Of a stretch of DNA of 22,665 nt, positions 1 through 7,433 are shown one piece after another. The notes under the pieces were generated by a model that was not told where the DNA came from, did no database searches, and saw only the letters and a list, made by a program, of their open reading frames with translations. Position numbers and translations under genes: made by a program. Within the stretch, counting starts at the first letter, position 1; the number at the start of each line of letters is the position of its first letter. The stretch comes from CAZVEV01 sp964625865 (GTDB lineage Bacteria; Planctomycetota; Phycisphaerae; SM23-33), in NCBI GenBank assembly GCA_964625865.1, contig CAZVEV010000068.1, positions 1-22,665 of the forward strand, written 5' to 3'.

Positions 1-26
1 CCCCCCGCCGCCCACGGCACCCGGGA
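1..26. repeat. Truncated edge of a palindromic repeat
   Basis: The first bases hold CCACGGCACCCGGGA at 12-26. The identical 15 bases occur at 22578-22592, where they form the right arm of a palindromic element. The window therefore probably opens inside the tail of another copy of that element. Only one arm is visible here, so this rests on the shared 15-mer. Confidence 0.5.
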
Positions 27-40
27 ATTGAGAACTGGAC

Positions 41-2119
41 ATGATCGAGACCACGATATCCGACGGGACGAGCTTTCTGCGTCTGGACAATCCGCCGCTG
101 AACGCCATCACCTTCGAACTGCTGGACGAACTGCAGGCGTGCATCGTTCAGGCCTGTGCCGACCCGGACGTCTACAGCATCATGATCCTCGGGCGGGCCG
201 ACCACTTCAGCGCCGGGGCGGACCTGAACATCTTCGCCGCCCTGAAGACCGCCGACGATGCGATGCGGACCTCGCGCCTGTTCCAGGAGGCGTTCGACGC
301 GATCGAGGCCTCGGACAAGCCCGTGGCGGCTGTGTTGGCGGGAAAGGTGATGGGCAGCGCGCTGGAACTGGCCGCCGCCTGTCACTACCGCGTGTGCGAG
401 TCGCGGACGCGGTTTTCCATGCCGGAGGTGAATCTCGGCATCAACCCGGGGGCGGGCGGTACGCAGCGGCTTCCGCGCCTGGTGGGCCCGGCCGCGGCGC
501 TGCGAATGTTGCTGACCGCTCGGCCGATCGGGGCCGTCGAGGCGGGGAAACTCGGCCTGGTCGACGCTGTCTGCGATGCCGAGCAGCTTGTGGGGACCGC
601 CCGGAACCTGCTGGACCGCCACGGCGGGCCCCGGGCGACCCGCGATCTGACGGACAAGGTCAGCGACGCCAAGGTCAACGCCGCCGCATTTGCCCAGGCC
701 CGCAGCCGCGCCGCCCGCGGCCGCCCCGAGATCATCGCGCCGCACCGGATCATTGACGCCGTCGAGACCGGGCTGGCCGAGTCGTTCAACGCCGGGCTGG
801 TCCGCGAGCAGGAGATCTTCGCCGAGTGCATGGCCACCGCCGCAACGCGGAACAAGATCTACGTCTTCTTCGCCACGCGCAAGACGGCCCACGCTCCGGA
901 CCTGGACGACGTCGAGGCAAGCACACCCGCGACGGCGGGGGTGGTGGGCATGGGGGCGATGGGCACGGGCATTGCGCACGCGTTGATCATCGCGGGTCTG
1001 CCCGTGACGGTCTGCGACGAAGACGCTGACGCCCTGGCTCGCGGGGCGGGGCGGATTCGCACATCCGTCGAGAAGCGTGTAGCCGACGGCAAGATGAGCC
1101 CCAAACGGGCCCAGCGCATGCTTGGCTTGCTGACGACCACCACCGACTGGTCGGACCTGGCCCGCGCGGAGATCGTGATCGAGGCGGTCTACGAGGACGT
1201 CGCGGTCAAGCAGGCGGTCCTGGGGCGGCTGGAGTCGATCTGCGGACCTGAAACGATCATTGCGACCAATACATCCACCTTGTCTCTGGACGTCCTGGCC
1301 GACGTCCTGACGCGTCCTGAGCGGTTGGTGGGGCTGCACTTTTTCAACCCGGCCCACCGCATGCCGCTGGTCGAGGTCATCCGCCACGAGGGCATCGACG
1401 CAGCCGTCGCGGCGACGGCACTGAAGTTCACCCGCGCCATCCGCAAGACGCCCGTGCTGGTTCGCAACCGCGAGGGCTTCATCGTCAATCGCCTGTTCAT
1501 CCCGTATCTCAAGGAGGCCTTCACGCTGCTGGGCGAGGGGGCCGCCGCCCCGGACATCGACGCAGCGATGGTCGAGTTCGGCTTTCCGATGGGCCCGCTG
1601 ACGCTGATCGACATGGCGGGGATCGACATCCTTGCGGCCACCGACGCGGTACTGGTCGAGGCCTTCCCCGACCACGGTCCGCTCTCGCCGATCGTCGACA
1701 GGCTCGTGCAGGCCGGGGCGCTGGGGCAGAAGACCGGCTGCGGTGTGTACAGGTACGAGGCCGGCGACTATACTCCCTGCGACAGTGAGGCGACCGCCGC
1801 GATCATCGCCTCGGTGCAGGGCGATGCGGGCACCGCCCCCCGGGAGGTCTCCCGCGAGGAGATTACCGACCGCCTCGTGCTTAGAATGGTTGCCGAAGCC
1901 TTCTGCGTGTTTGAAGACGGCATTGCCCAGCGCGAGTCGGACATTGACGCGGCGACCGTGCTGGGGACCGGCTGGCCCGACTTCCGCGGCGGAGTGATTC
2001 GCCATGCACGCGAGTTGGGCCTCGACGCCGTCGTCAAGAAGCTGGACGGCCTGGCGGCGACGCTGGGCCCGCGGTATCGCCCGTGTGAGACGTTACGTAA
2101 CTTGGCAGCATCGTGCTGA
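41..2119 (+). CDS. Bifunctional enoyl-CoA hydratase / 3-hydroxyacyl-CoA dehydrogenase (FadB/FadJ-like)
   Basis: This 692-residue protein has the FadB/FadJ order. A crotonase-fold enoyl-CoA hydratase fills about residues 1-200, with the oxyanion-hole segment HFSAGAD and two candidate catalytic glutamates in SALELAAAC and MPEVNLG. A 3-hydroxyacyl-CoA dehydrogenase follows, with the NAD-binding GMGAMG near residue 305, the catalytic-histidine segment LHFFNPAHRMP near 432, and C-terminal helical domains ending in the family-typical DFRGGVIRHA. The length is slightly below E. coli FadB (729) and FadJ (714). By family knowledge it hydrates 2-enoyl-CoA and oxidises 3-hydroxyacyl-CoA with NAD in the cytoplasm. 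No strong Shine-Dalgarno precedes the ATG at 41. A dehydratase gene follows 247 bases downstream, beyond a large palindrome, so co-transcription is likely but unproven. Chain-length preference cannot be read from the sequence. Confidence 0.93.
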   Translation: MIETTISDGTSFLRLDNPPLNAITFELLDELQACIVQACADPDVYSIMILGRADHFSAGADLNIFAALKTADDAMRTSRLFQEAFDAIEASDKPVAAVLAGKVMGSALELAAACHYRVCESRTRFSMPEVNLGINPGAGGTQRLPRLVGPAAALRMLLTARPIGAVEAGKLGLVDAVCDAEQLVGTARNLLDRHGGPRATRDLTDKVSDAKVNAAAFAQARSRAARGRPEIIAPHRIIDAVETGLAESFNAGLVREQEIFAECMATAATRNKIYVFFATRKTAHAPDLDDVEASTPATAGVVGMGAMGTGIAHALIIAGLPVTVCDEDADALARGAGRIRTSVEKRVADGKMSPKRAQRMLGLLTTTTDWSDLARAEIVIEAVYEDVAVKQAVLGRLESICGPETIIATNTSTLSLDVLADVLTRPERLVGLHFFNPAHRMPLVEVIRHEGIDAAVAATALKFTRAIRKTPVLVRNREGFIVNRLFIPYLKEAFTLLGEGAAAPDIDAAMVEFGFPMGPLTLIDMAGIDILAATDAVLVEAFPDHGPLSPIVDRLVQAGALGQKTGCGVYRYEAGDYTPCDSEATAAIIASVQGDAGTAPREVSREEITDRLVLRMVAEAFCVFEDGIAQRESDIDAATVLGTGWPDFRGGVIRHARELGLDAVVKKLDGLAATLGPRYRPCETLRNLAASC

Positions 2120-2150
2120 TATGCGATGCTTGAGGCGCGGTGTGACGCGT

Positions 2151-2315
2151 CACCACGGGGCTTGTCCCCGTGGAACGGTGATTGGGCACTAGCGGCGAGT
2201 GATCTCCAGCATCTCCTCCCCCGCCCGCCGAAGGCGGGCGGGGGAGGAGAGGAATGTATGTCGTCGCGGTTAGTGACGAATCATGGCTCCACCGGGACAA
2301 GCCCGGTGGTGGCCG
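2151..2315. repeat. Large composite inverted repeat (REPIN-like, GGGCTTGTCCC type)
   Basis: Three palindromes are nested here. The left one is CCACGGGG-CTTGT-CCCCGTGG (2153-2173). The right one is CCACCGGG-ACAAG-CCCGGTGG (2289-2309), whose loop is the reverse complement of the left loop. The flanks of the two also match in inverted orientation (TGATT...CACTA...GCGA), giving imperfect arms of about 55 bases. In the middle sits a perfect 18-bp stem, 2212-2229 paired with 2233-2250, with a GAA loop. No T-run follows the central hairpin, so it does not look like a classic terminator. It could still stabilise or attenuate mRNA between the flanking genes. Confidence 0.8.
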
Positions 2316-2366
2316 CAGCGCCGCGCAGGTATGAACGAGCCACCGCAAGGTTTGAAAGGATAGACA

Positions 2367-3599
2367 ATGGCAGATGCTGTGCTGAAACCGAAGAAGATCG
2401 CCGCCGCCGGGCAGATGAAGGCCCTGATGGGGCAGTATTATATGGACATCATGGGCGAGGGATCGTCCGAGCGGAAGACCGCCTGGTGCACCAGCGTGGG
2501 CCCGGCTGAGCTGCTGCTGGCGCTGGGCTTTGACGTGTATTTCCCCGAGAACCACGGGGCGATGCTCGGCGCGACGCGGATGGCGACGGATCTGATCCCG
2601 GCCGCCAACGCGGTGGGCTACTCGCCGGACATCTGCTCGTACCTGACCAGCGACATCGGCTCGCACCTGGAGAACAAGAGCCCGTTCCAGAAATTCGGCC
2701 TGCCCGGCCCGCCGAAGGCGGACATCCTGGTCTTCAACACCAACCAGTGTCGCGACGTGAAGGACTGGTTCCAGTGGTACGCCCGCAAGTGGGACGTGCC
2801 CTGCATCGGCGTGCACACGCCGCGCTCGATCGGCGGGGTCAACGAGACGATTGTCGAGGACGTCGCCAAGCAGATCGAGGCCCTCGTCGAGCCGCTGGAG
2901 GCCGTCGCGGGCCAAAAGCTCGACAGGGACAAGCTCCGCGAGATTGTGAGCCTGTCAAAGGAGTGCACCGTCCTGTGGAAGGCCGTCCTCGAAGCGGCCT
3001 CGGCCGTGCCCTCGCCGTTTACGTTCTTCGACGGGACGATTCACATGGGCCCGGCGGTGGTGCTTCGCGGCACGCAGGGGGCGGTGGACTACTACAAGGT
3101 TCTGCTGGCCGAGCTGGAGCAGCGCGTCGCCGACGGCGTGGCGGCGATCGAGGGCGAGACGCATCGCATCTACTGGGAAGGCATGCCGGTCTGGGGCAAG
3201 CTGCGCGAATTGTCGACGCAGTTCATGGAGCTTCAGACCTGCGTGGCGGCTTCGACGTACTGCACCAGTTGGGTCTTCGAGGACCTTGACCCGGACAAGC
3301 CGTTCGAAGGGATGGCACGGGCGTACAGCTCGCTGTTCATCTGTCGCTCGGACGACCAGAAGGAAGCGTACATGGAGCGGATGATCGAGAAGTACGCGAT
3401 CGACGGCGTGCTGTACCACGACGCCAAGACCTGCCCCAACAACTCGAACAACCGCTACGACCTGCCCCACCGCCTGCAGGCCAAGACGGGCAAGCCGTTC
3501 GTGGTGATCCACGGCGACCTGAACGACCTGCGCCTGTACTCCGAGGAGCAGTCGCGAACGAACATCGAAGCCTTCATCGAACAGCTTGCCGAAGCGTAA
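2367..3599 (+). CDS. 2-hydroxyacyl-CoA dehydratase family protein (HgdB/BcrC/BadD-like subunit)
   Basis: The 410-residue protein matches the 2-hydroxyglutaryl-CoA dehydratase D-component / benzoyl-CoA reductase subunit family. Typical segments are WCTSVGPAELLLALGFDVYF (residues 40-59), SPDICSYL and the C-terminal GVLYHDAKTCPNN. Cys41, Cys90 and Cys356 are the likely ligands of the family's [4Fe-4S] cluster. The family removes water radically from 2-hydroxyacyl-CoA to give 2-enoyl-CoA, or reduces aromatic acyl-CoA. It needs one-electron activation by the ATPase encoded next. Start: ATG at 2367, with AAAGGA seven bases upstream. Known enzymes are usually heterodimers of two homologous subunits; only one is present here, so this protein may be a homo-oligomer or have a partner elsewhere. 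The true substrate is unknown. Confidence 0.85.
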   Translation: MADAVLKPKKIAAAGQMKALMGQYYMDIMGEGSSERKTAWCTSVGPAELLLALGFDVYFPENHGAMLGATRMATDLIPAANAVGYSPDICSYLTSDIGSHLENKSPFQKFGLPGPPKADILVFNTNQCRDVKDWFQWYARKWDVPCIGVHTPRSIGGVNETIVEDVAKQIEALVEPLEAVAGQKLDRDKLREIVSLSKECTVLWKAVLEAASAVPSPFTFFDGTIHMGPAVVLRGTQGAVDYYKVLLAELEQRVADGVAAIEGETHRIYWEGMPVWGKLRELSTQFMELQTCVAASTYCTSWVFEDLDPDKPFEGMARAYSSLFICRSDDQKEAYMERMIEKYAIDGVLYHDAKTCPNNSNNRYDLPHRLQAKTGKPFVVIHGDLNDLRLYSEEQSRTNIEAFIEQLAEA

Positions 3600-3610
3600 G
3601 ACAAAAGAGT

Positions 3611-3884
3611 GTCCACGGATTACACGGATTAGAGGAACAGCAAACGGCCTGAACCGCAGATTTCACAGATTAGACCGATTTAGAGAAAGACTAACAGAAA
3701 GGGTCCGCGAATCATGCGGATTACATGAGGCCGAAGAGACAGGTGATGCTATCCAGTTTCTCTTCATCTTTCTGTTCGGTTTTTCTCTTCAAATCTGCCT
3801 AATCTGTGAAATCTGTGGTTAGAGTCGTTTCCGTTGTTGTCGTTATCTTGTTGTTGTTTCCGCCGTTCTGTGTAATTCGTGGAC
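3611..3884. repeat. Large imperfect palindrome built of GGATTACAC / CAGATTTCACAGATT units, copy 1
   Basis: The 317 bases between the dehydratase and activase genes are almost all one inverted repeat. Outer arms: 3611-3625 (GTCCACGGATTACAC) pairs with 3871-3885 with one mismatch. Inner arms: 3652-3673 pairs with 3799-3820 with one mismatch, and weaker pairing continues inward for about 20 more bases. A related unit (CGCGAATCATGCGGATTAC) sits near the centre at about 3706-3724. I see no gene here; short ORFs across it are products of the repeat. A second copy lies at 5627-5832. Confidence 0.8.
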
Positions 3885-3916
3885 AAATGCTGTTGTTGTG
3901 TCCGACGGAGTTGTTG

Positions 3917-4708
3917 ATGGCGTATTTCTGTGGAATTGACATTGGTGCTTCGACGGCGAAGCTGGCGGTCGTGGACGATGCGGGCACGCTCGTGGCCAGG
4001 GCCATTCGGCGAAGCGGCGTGGACTACGAGGGCGTCGCCGCCCAACTGCGCAACGAAGCGCTTGCCGACGCCGAGATCGACCCCGGGTGGATCGTCCGGT
4101 CGATCTCTACCGGCTACGGCCGTGATAACGTGCCGTGGGCCGACGGGAAGATGACGGAAATCGCCTGCCACGGGAAGGGAGCCTTCCGGCACTTCCGCGA
4201 GCCGATCACCGTGATCGACATCGGTGCGCAGGACAGCAAGGTCATTCACCTCGACGCCGACGGACGACGGATCGGCTTCAAGATGAACCGCAAGTGCGCT
4301 GCGGGGACCGGCGCGTTTATCGAGGAAATCGCCCATCGGCTGGCGCTGGAGGTTTCCGAGCTGAACGCCCTGGCCGAGGCGTCCACGCAGGACGTGCCGC
4401 TGGGCAGCTTCTGCACCGTGTTCGCGGCCACCGAAGTGCTCGCCAAGATTCGCGCCGGCGTGGCGGTGGCCGATATCGTCCGCGGCGCGTTCAGTTCGGT
4501 GGTCAAGCGGATCGTCGAGATGGATCGAGTAATCGGCCTGCTGGTGCTTACCGGCGGGGTCGTATCGCACAACCCCTGCCTTGCCCGCCTGCTGGGCGAG
4601 GCGTTTGGTACTGAAGCCCACATGCCCCCACACGCCCAGTTTGCCGGCGCCCACGGGGCAGCCCTGTTCGCCAAAGAACAGACCGAGAAAGGACTAGACG
4701 AATGCTGA
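3917..4708 (+). CDS. Acyl-CoA dehydratase activase (HgdC-like ASKHA ATPase)
   Basis: This is the ATP-dependent activator (archerase) of 2-hydroxyacyl-CoA dehydratases. It is a homodimer that shares one [4Fe-4S] cluster and injects an electron into the dehydratase at the cost of ATP. The sequence has the ASKHA phosphate-1 motif GIDIGASTAK at the N-terminus, STGYGR, the phosphate-2 motif DIGAQDSK, the cluster segment NRKCAAGTG and LTGGV near the C-terminus. The bridging cysteines fall at residues 127 and 166, the positions I recall for Acidaminococcus HgdC. Start: the ATG at 3917 gives a 263-residue product with GGAG six bases upstream. A longer in-frame start at 3806 would read through repeat DNA and is unlikely. 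The gene overlaps the next one by seven bases. Confidence 0.92.
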   Translation: MAYFCGIDIGASTAKLAVVDDAGTLVARAIRRSGVDYEGVAAQLRNEALADAEIDPGWIVRSISTGYGRDNVPWADGKMTEIACHGKGAFRHFREPITVIDIGAQDSKVIHLDADGRRIGFKMNRKCAAGTGAFIEEIAHRLALEVSELNALAEASTQDVPLGSFCTVFAATEVLAKIRAGVAVADIVRGAFSSVVKRIVEMDRVIGLLVLTGGVVSHNPCLARLLGEAFGTEAHMPPHAQFAGAHGAALFAKEQTEKGLDEC

Positions 4709-5619
4709 TCACCAACCCGCCCGTTAACATCACCGACTCGCTGGTGATGCTCGGGACCAATGAATACCCGATGTACCTGGCCATCGGCGCCGAGCAGTCC
4801 GTGCTGTTCGAGGGCGGTATCGGGGCGATGGGGCCCGTGGTGGCCGAGCAGATCGCCACCCTCGACGTCGATCCGGCCTCGGTGGGGGCCCTCGTCGTGC
4901 CCCACGCGCATCCGGACCACGTGATGGCCGTGCCCAAACTGCGCGAGCTCTTCCCCAATGCGACGGTCTACGCCTCGCCGGTCGCTGCGGGCGTGATGGC
5001 TGCCGAGAAGGCGATCGCGTTCTTCTCGAAGATCGACCAGGCGCTGACCGCCTCGCTGCTGCAGATGGGTTCGATCAACGAATCGCACAAGCCCCAGCCG
5101 CTGGCGGAGATGACCATCCCCGTCGATGTCAAGCTGAACGACGGCGACACGGTGGGTCCCTTCACCGTCGTCGACACGCACGGCCACAGCGATTGCGGCC
5201 TGAGCTTCCACGACCCGACCGCCGGCGTGCTGGTGGTCTCGGACGCCACGCCGTACTACTTCGCCGAGTCGGACGTCTACTGGCCCTGCTATTTCACGAG
5301 CTACCGTCAGTACGTCGGCGCGATGCGTCGCCTGGAGTCGCTCGACGCCGAGGTGCTCTGTCTCGGTCACAACATGGCGATCACCGGCACGGCGGACATC
5401 CGGGCGTTCTTTGATGCGGCGATCGCGGCGACCGAGACGTATCACCGGCGCATCGTCGAGGAAATCGGCGGCGGGCGGGGAGCAGACGAACTGGCCAAGC
5501 AACTGGGCGAGGAAATCTACGCCAAGACGCAACTGCTGCCCGTCGAGTTCTTCCAGAAAAACTGCGCCCTGTTGGTCCAACAGTCGATGAGATACGCCGG
5601 CCTCAGCGCCGACGAATAA
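4702..5619 (+). CDS. MBL-fold metallo-hydrolase
   Basis: The 305-residue protein carries the metallo-beta-lactamase metal motif HAHPDH (His68, His70, Asp72, His73). Further likely ligands are a histidine in DTHGHSDCG, an aspartate in VVSDATPYY and a histidine in LGHNMAI. The fold binds one or two metal ions and usually hydrolyses esters, thioesters or phosphoesters. I cannot assign a substrate. The start codon lies inside the activase stop region (ATGCTGA), so translation is probably coupled to the activase. That suggests work on the same CoA esters, for example thioester hydrolysis or removal of a dead-end product (inference). A C-terminal extension after about residue 230 includes a cysteine (KNCALLVQQS). 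Confidence 0.85.
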   Translation: MLITNPPVNITDSLVMLGTNEYPMYLAIGAEQSVLFEGGIGAMGPVVAEQIATLDVDPASVGALVVPHAHPDHVMAVPKLRELFPNATVYASPVAAGVMAAEKAIAFFSKIDQALTASLLQMGSINESHKPQPLAEMTIPVDVKLNDGDTVGPFTVVDTHGHSDCGLSFHDPTAGVLVVSDATPYYFAESDVYWPCYFTSYRQYVGAMRRLESLDAEVLCLGHNMAITGTADIRAFFDAAIAATETYHRRIVEEIGGGRGADELAKQLGEEIYAKTQLLPVEFFQKNCALLVQQSMRYAGLSADE

Positions 5620-5626
5620 ACGGCAG

Positions 5627-5832
5627 GGCATCCACGGACTACACTGATTACACGAATTGGAACACAGAAAGAAACGGAAAGAGGAACCGCAGATTACACA
5701 GACCAGGCAGATTTAGAAAAGAAGAAGATACAGACGTGACGGGCCCACAAGACGAAAAACAGATGATGACTTGTACATGCCTCCGATCTTCTGTTCTTTC
5801 TGAATCCTTCTAATCTGTGAAATCTGCGGTTA
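5627..5832. repeat. Imperfect palindrome of GGATTACAC / GCAGATTTCACAGATT units, copy 2
   Basis: This is a second copy of the repeat at 3611-3884. Left arm: AACCGCAGATTACACAGA, starting at 5685. Right arm: TCTGTGAAATCTGCGGTT, ending at 5831. Pairing continues imperfectly inward to about 5729 and 5786, and outward through the AGAG/CTCT flanks. Units such as CCACGGACTACACTGATTAC (from 5632) lie outside the arms. The element fills most of the 264 bases between the MBL gene and the KAS III gene; no gene is visible in it. Confidence 0.75.
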
Positions 5833-5883
5833 ACTCTTCTCTGCCGTCTTGCCGTTTTCGTTGTTCCTGAGAAAAGGACGAAC

Positions 5884-6885
5884 ATGATGACTTCGCAAGT
5901 GCTGGGCACCGGACACTTCGTTCCGCCGAAGGTCGTGACGAACTTCGATCTGATGGAGATGATGGAGACCACCGACGAGTTCATCGTCACGCGGACCGGC
6001 GTTCGCGAGCGCCGCCACGCCGAGCCCGACGTCAGCGCGACGGACCTGGCCGCCGCCGCCTGCCGCGCCGCGGTGGCTGACGCGGGCATCGAGATGGACC
6101 AGATCGACCTGCTGATCATGAACACCATCACGCCCGACCACCACGACCCCGGCTGCGGGTTCTTCCTCCAGCCCAAGCTCGGTCTGGCGGGCATTCCCGT
6201 AATGGACATCAAGGAGCAGTGCTGCGGCCTGATCTACGGCATGTCGATCGCGGACCATTACATCAAGGCCGGCACGTACACGTACGTGCTGGTTGCCTGC
6301 GGCGAGGTACTGTCCAAGCGGATCGACGGGTCGTATGACGGGCGGAACATCGGGATCCTGCTGGGCGACGGGGCGGGGGCGGTCGTGGTCGGACCGTCCG
6401 ACGATGAGAACACCGGTATCCTATCGACCATCCTCCACGCCGACGGAACGCACGCCAAGGCGCTGTACTCCGAGGCGCCGGGGACGGGGCAGGGCAAGGC
6501 GGCGTTCATCGACGAAGACGACGTGGCGTCGGGAAGAGTCCACTTCCGGATGGACGGCAAGACGGTGTTCGAGAACGGCGTAGCCGGCATGGCCGGGGCG
6601 GCCGAGGAATCGCTCGAAGTCAACGGCCTGACGCTCGACGACATCGACATCCTCATCCCGCATCAAGCGAATCTGCGCATGTTGGAAACCGTCATCAATC
6701 GCGTGGGCATCGAACCCGAGAAGGTCTTCATCAACGTCGAGCAGTTCGGCAATATGGCGTCGGCGTGCCTGCCGATCGCGTTCGACCAGGCCCGCAAATC
6801 CGGCCGCGTCAAGGAAGGCGACCTGGCCCTCCTGGTCGCCTTCGGTTCCGGCTTCGTCTGGGCCTCGGCCCTGGTAAGGATGTAA
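5884..6885 (+). CDS. 3-oxoacyl-ACP synthase III (KAS III, FabH-like) family protein
   Basis: The 333-residue protein is full length for KAS III enzymes. It shows the FabH catalytic triad: Cys113 in KEQCCGLIYG, His260 in IPHQANLRM and Asn290 in FGNMASACLP. It also has the family signatures TRTGVRERR near the N-terminus and LGDGAGAVVV in the middle. KAS III enzymes condense an acyl-CoA with malonyl-ACP; relatives transfer acyl groups or make beta-ketoacids. Its place behind an acyl-CoA hydratase/dehydrogenase and a dehydratase/activase pair suggests an acyl-CoA role outside housekeeping lipid synthesis, perhaps a thiolase-like step (inference). Two adjacent ATG codons (5884 and 5887) follow AGGA at 5875-5878; the first is used here. 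Confidence 0.88.
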   Translation: MMTSQVLGTGHFVPPKVVTNFDLMEMMETTDEFIVTRTGVRERRHAEPDVSATDLAAAACRAAVADAGIEMDQIDLLIMNTITPDHHDPGCGFFLQPKLGLAGIPVMDIKEQCCGLIYGMSIADHYIKAGTYTYVLVACGEVLSKRIDGSYDGRNIGILLGDGAGAVVVGPSDDENTGILSTILHADGTHAKALYSEAPGTGQGKAAFIDEDDVASGRVHFRMDGKTVFENGVAGMAGAAEESLEVNGLTLDDIDILIPHQANLRMLETVINRVGIEPEKVFINVEQFGNMASACLPIAFDQARKSGRVKEGDLALLVAFGSGFVWASALVRM

Positions 6886-6887
6886 CG

Positions 6888-6963
6888 CGTAGGGCGTGCA
6901 ACTTGTTGCACGCGGATGGGGCAGAGCGATCGTTCCGCGTGCAACCAAGTTGCACGCCCTACG
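6888..6963. repeat. REPIN-like element, GTGCAAC family, copy A
   Basis: The left arm at 6888-6916 and right arm at 6934-6963 are near-perfect inverted copies around a 17-base spacer. Each arm is itself a palindrome: GCGTGCAAC and GTTGCACGC face each other across 2-3 bases. Two REP-like palindromes in inverted orientation define a REPIN. The element starts three bases after the KAS III stop codon. It recurs at 15621-15693. Confidence 0.9.
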
Positions 6964-7005
6964 ATTTGGCGCTGGTGCGGATGTAGACCTGCGTTGTCGG
7001 GAGTA

Positions 7006-7431
7006 TCACGCCATGAACAACTCGGGGCGCACCTTGAACCGGCGGGCGAGTTCTCGCAAGTGCTCGACGGTCAGCGAACGATCACCCTTGAGGATCTTCG
7101 AGCCCATGCTGACATGGACGCCCAGCAGGCGAGCGAGGTCTGATGCGCTCATGTCGTTCTCGTCCAGCAGCCGGCGCAGGACGTCGATCCCGCTCAGGTC
7201 GGTCGTGTCGATGCCGTGGCGGCGGGACTCGTAGGCCTGGACGAGTTGCACGAGCGTTTCCATGTACAGTTCCTGCCCCTTGCTCAGCTTGCCCACAGCC
7301 ATCAGGCGGTCAATCATCTCGATCGTGTTCTCGTAATGCACGTCGTCCATGAGAGCCTGCGGGGGCATCAACTCAACAAGGTCCTCAAAGCGACGGGGCA
7401 GTTTCTCTTTGGTACTCTTGGTCGTAGGCAT
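7006..7431 (-). CDS. higA: HigA-family antitoxin (XRE-type HTH)
   Basis: The product is 141 residues. The C-terminal half is an XRE/Cro-type helix-turn-helix (IDVLRRLLDENDMSASDLARLLG, then GSKILKGDRSLTVEHLRELARRF, shown split). The N-terminal half is the helical region seen in longer HigA antitoxins. It should bind and neutralise the HigB toxin encoded immediately upstream and repress the operon. The start at 7431 is preferred: GGAAGGA lies six bases upstream and the toxin stop is only two bases away. A start at 7446 would overlap the toxin and lose that ribosome site. A likely operator lies at 7738-7752. Confidence 0.85.
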   Translation of the reverse strand: MPTTKSTKEKLPRRFEDLVELMPPQALMDDVHYENTIEMIDRLMAVGKLSKGQELYMETLVQLVQAYESRRHGIDTTDLSGIDVLRRLLDENDMSASDLARLLGVHVSMGSKILKGDRSLTVEHLRELARRFKVRPELFMA

Positions 7432-7433
7432 GG

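Noticed and set aside
2212..2250. Perfect 18-bp hairpin as a rho-independent terminator
   Set aside because: No T-run follows on either strand; it is the centre of a larger inverted repeat.
3806..3916. N-terminal extension of the activase from an upstream ATG
   Set aside because: The extra 37 residues are encoded by repeat DNA, and the ATG at 3917 has a good ribosome site and the family-typical start.
4246..5631. Long minus-strand open frame of 461 codons opposite the activase and MBL genes
   Set aside because: It mirrors two well-supported plus-strand genes in GC-rich DNA, is rich in Arg, His, Gly and Val, and has no recognisable motif.
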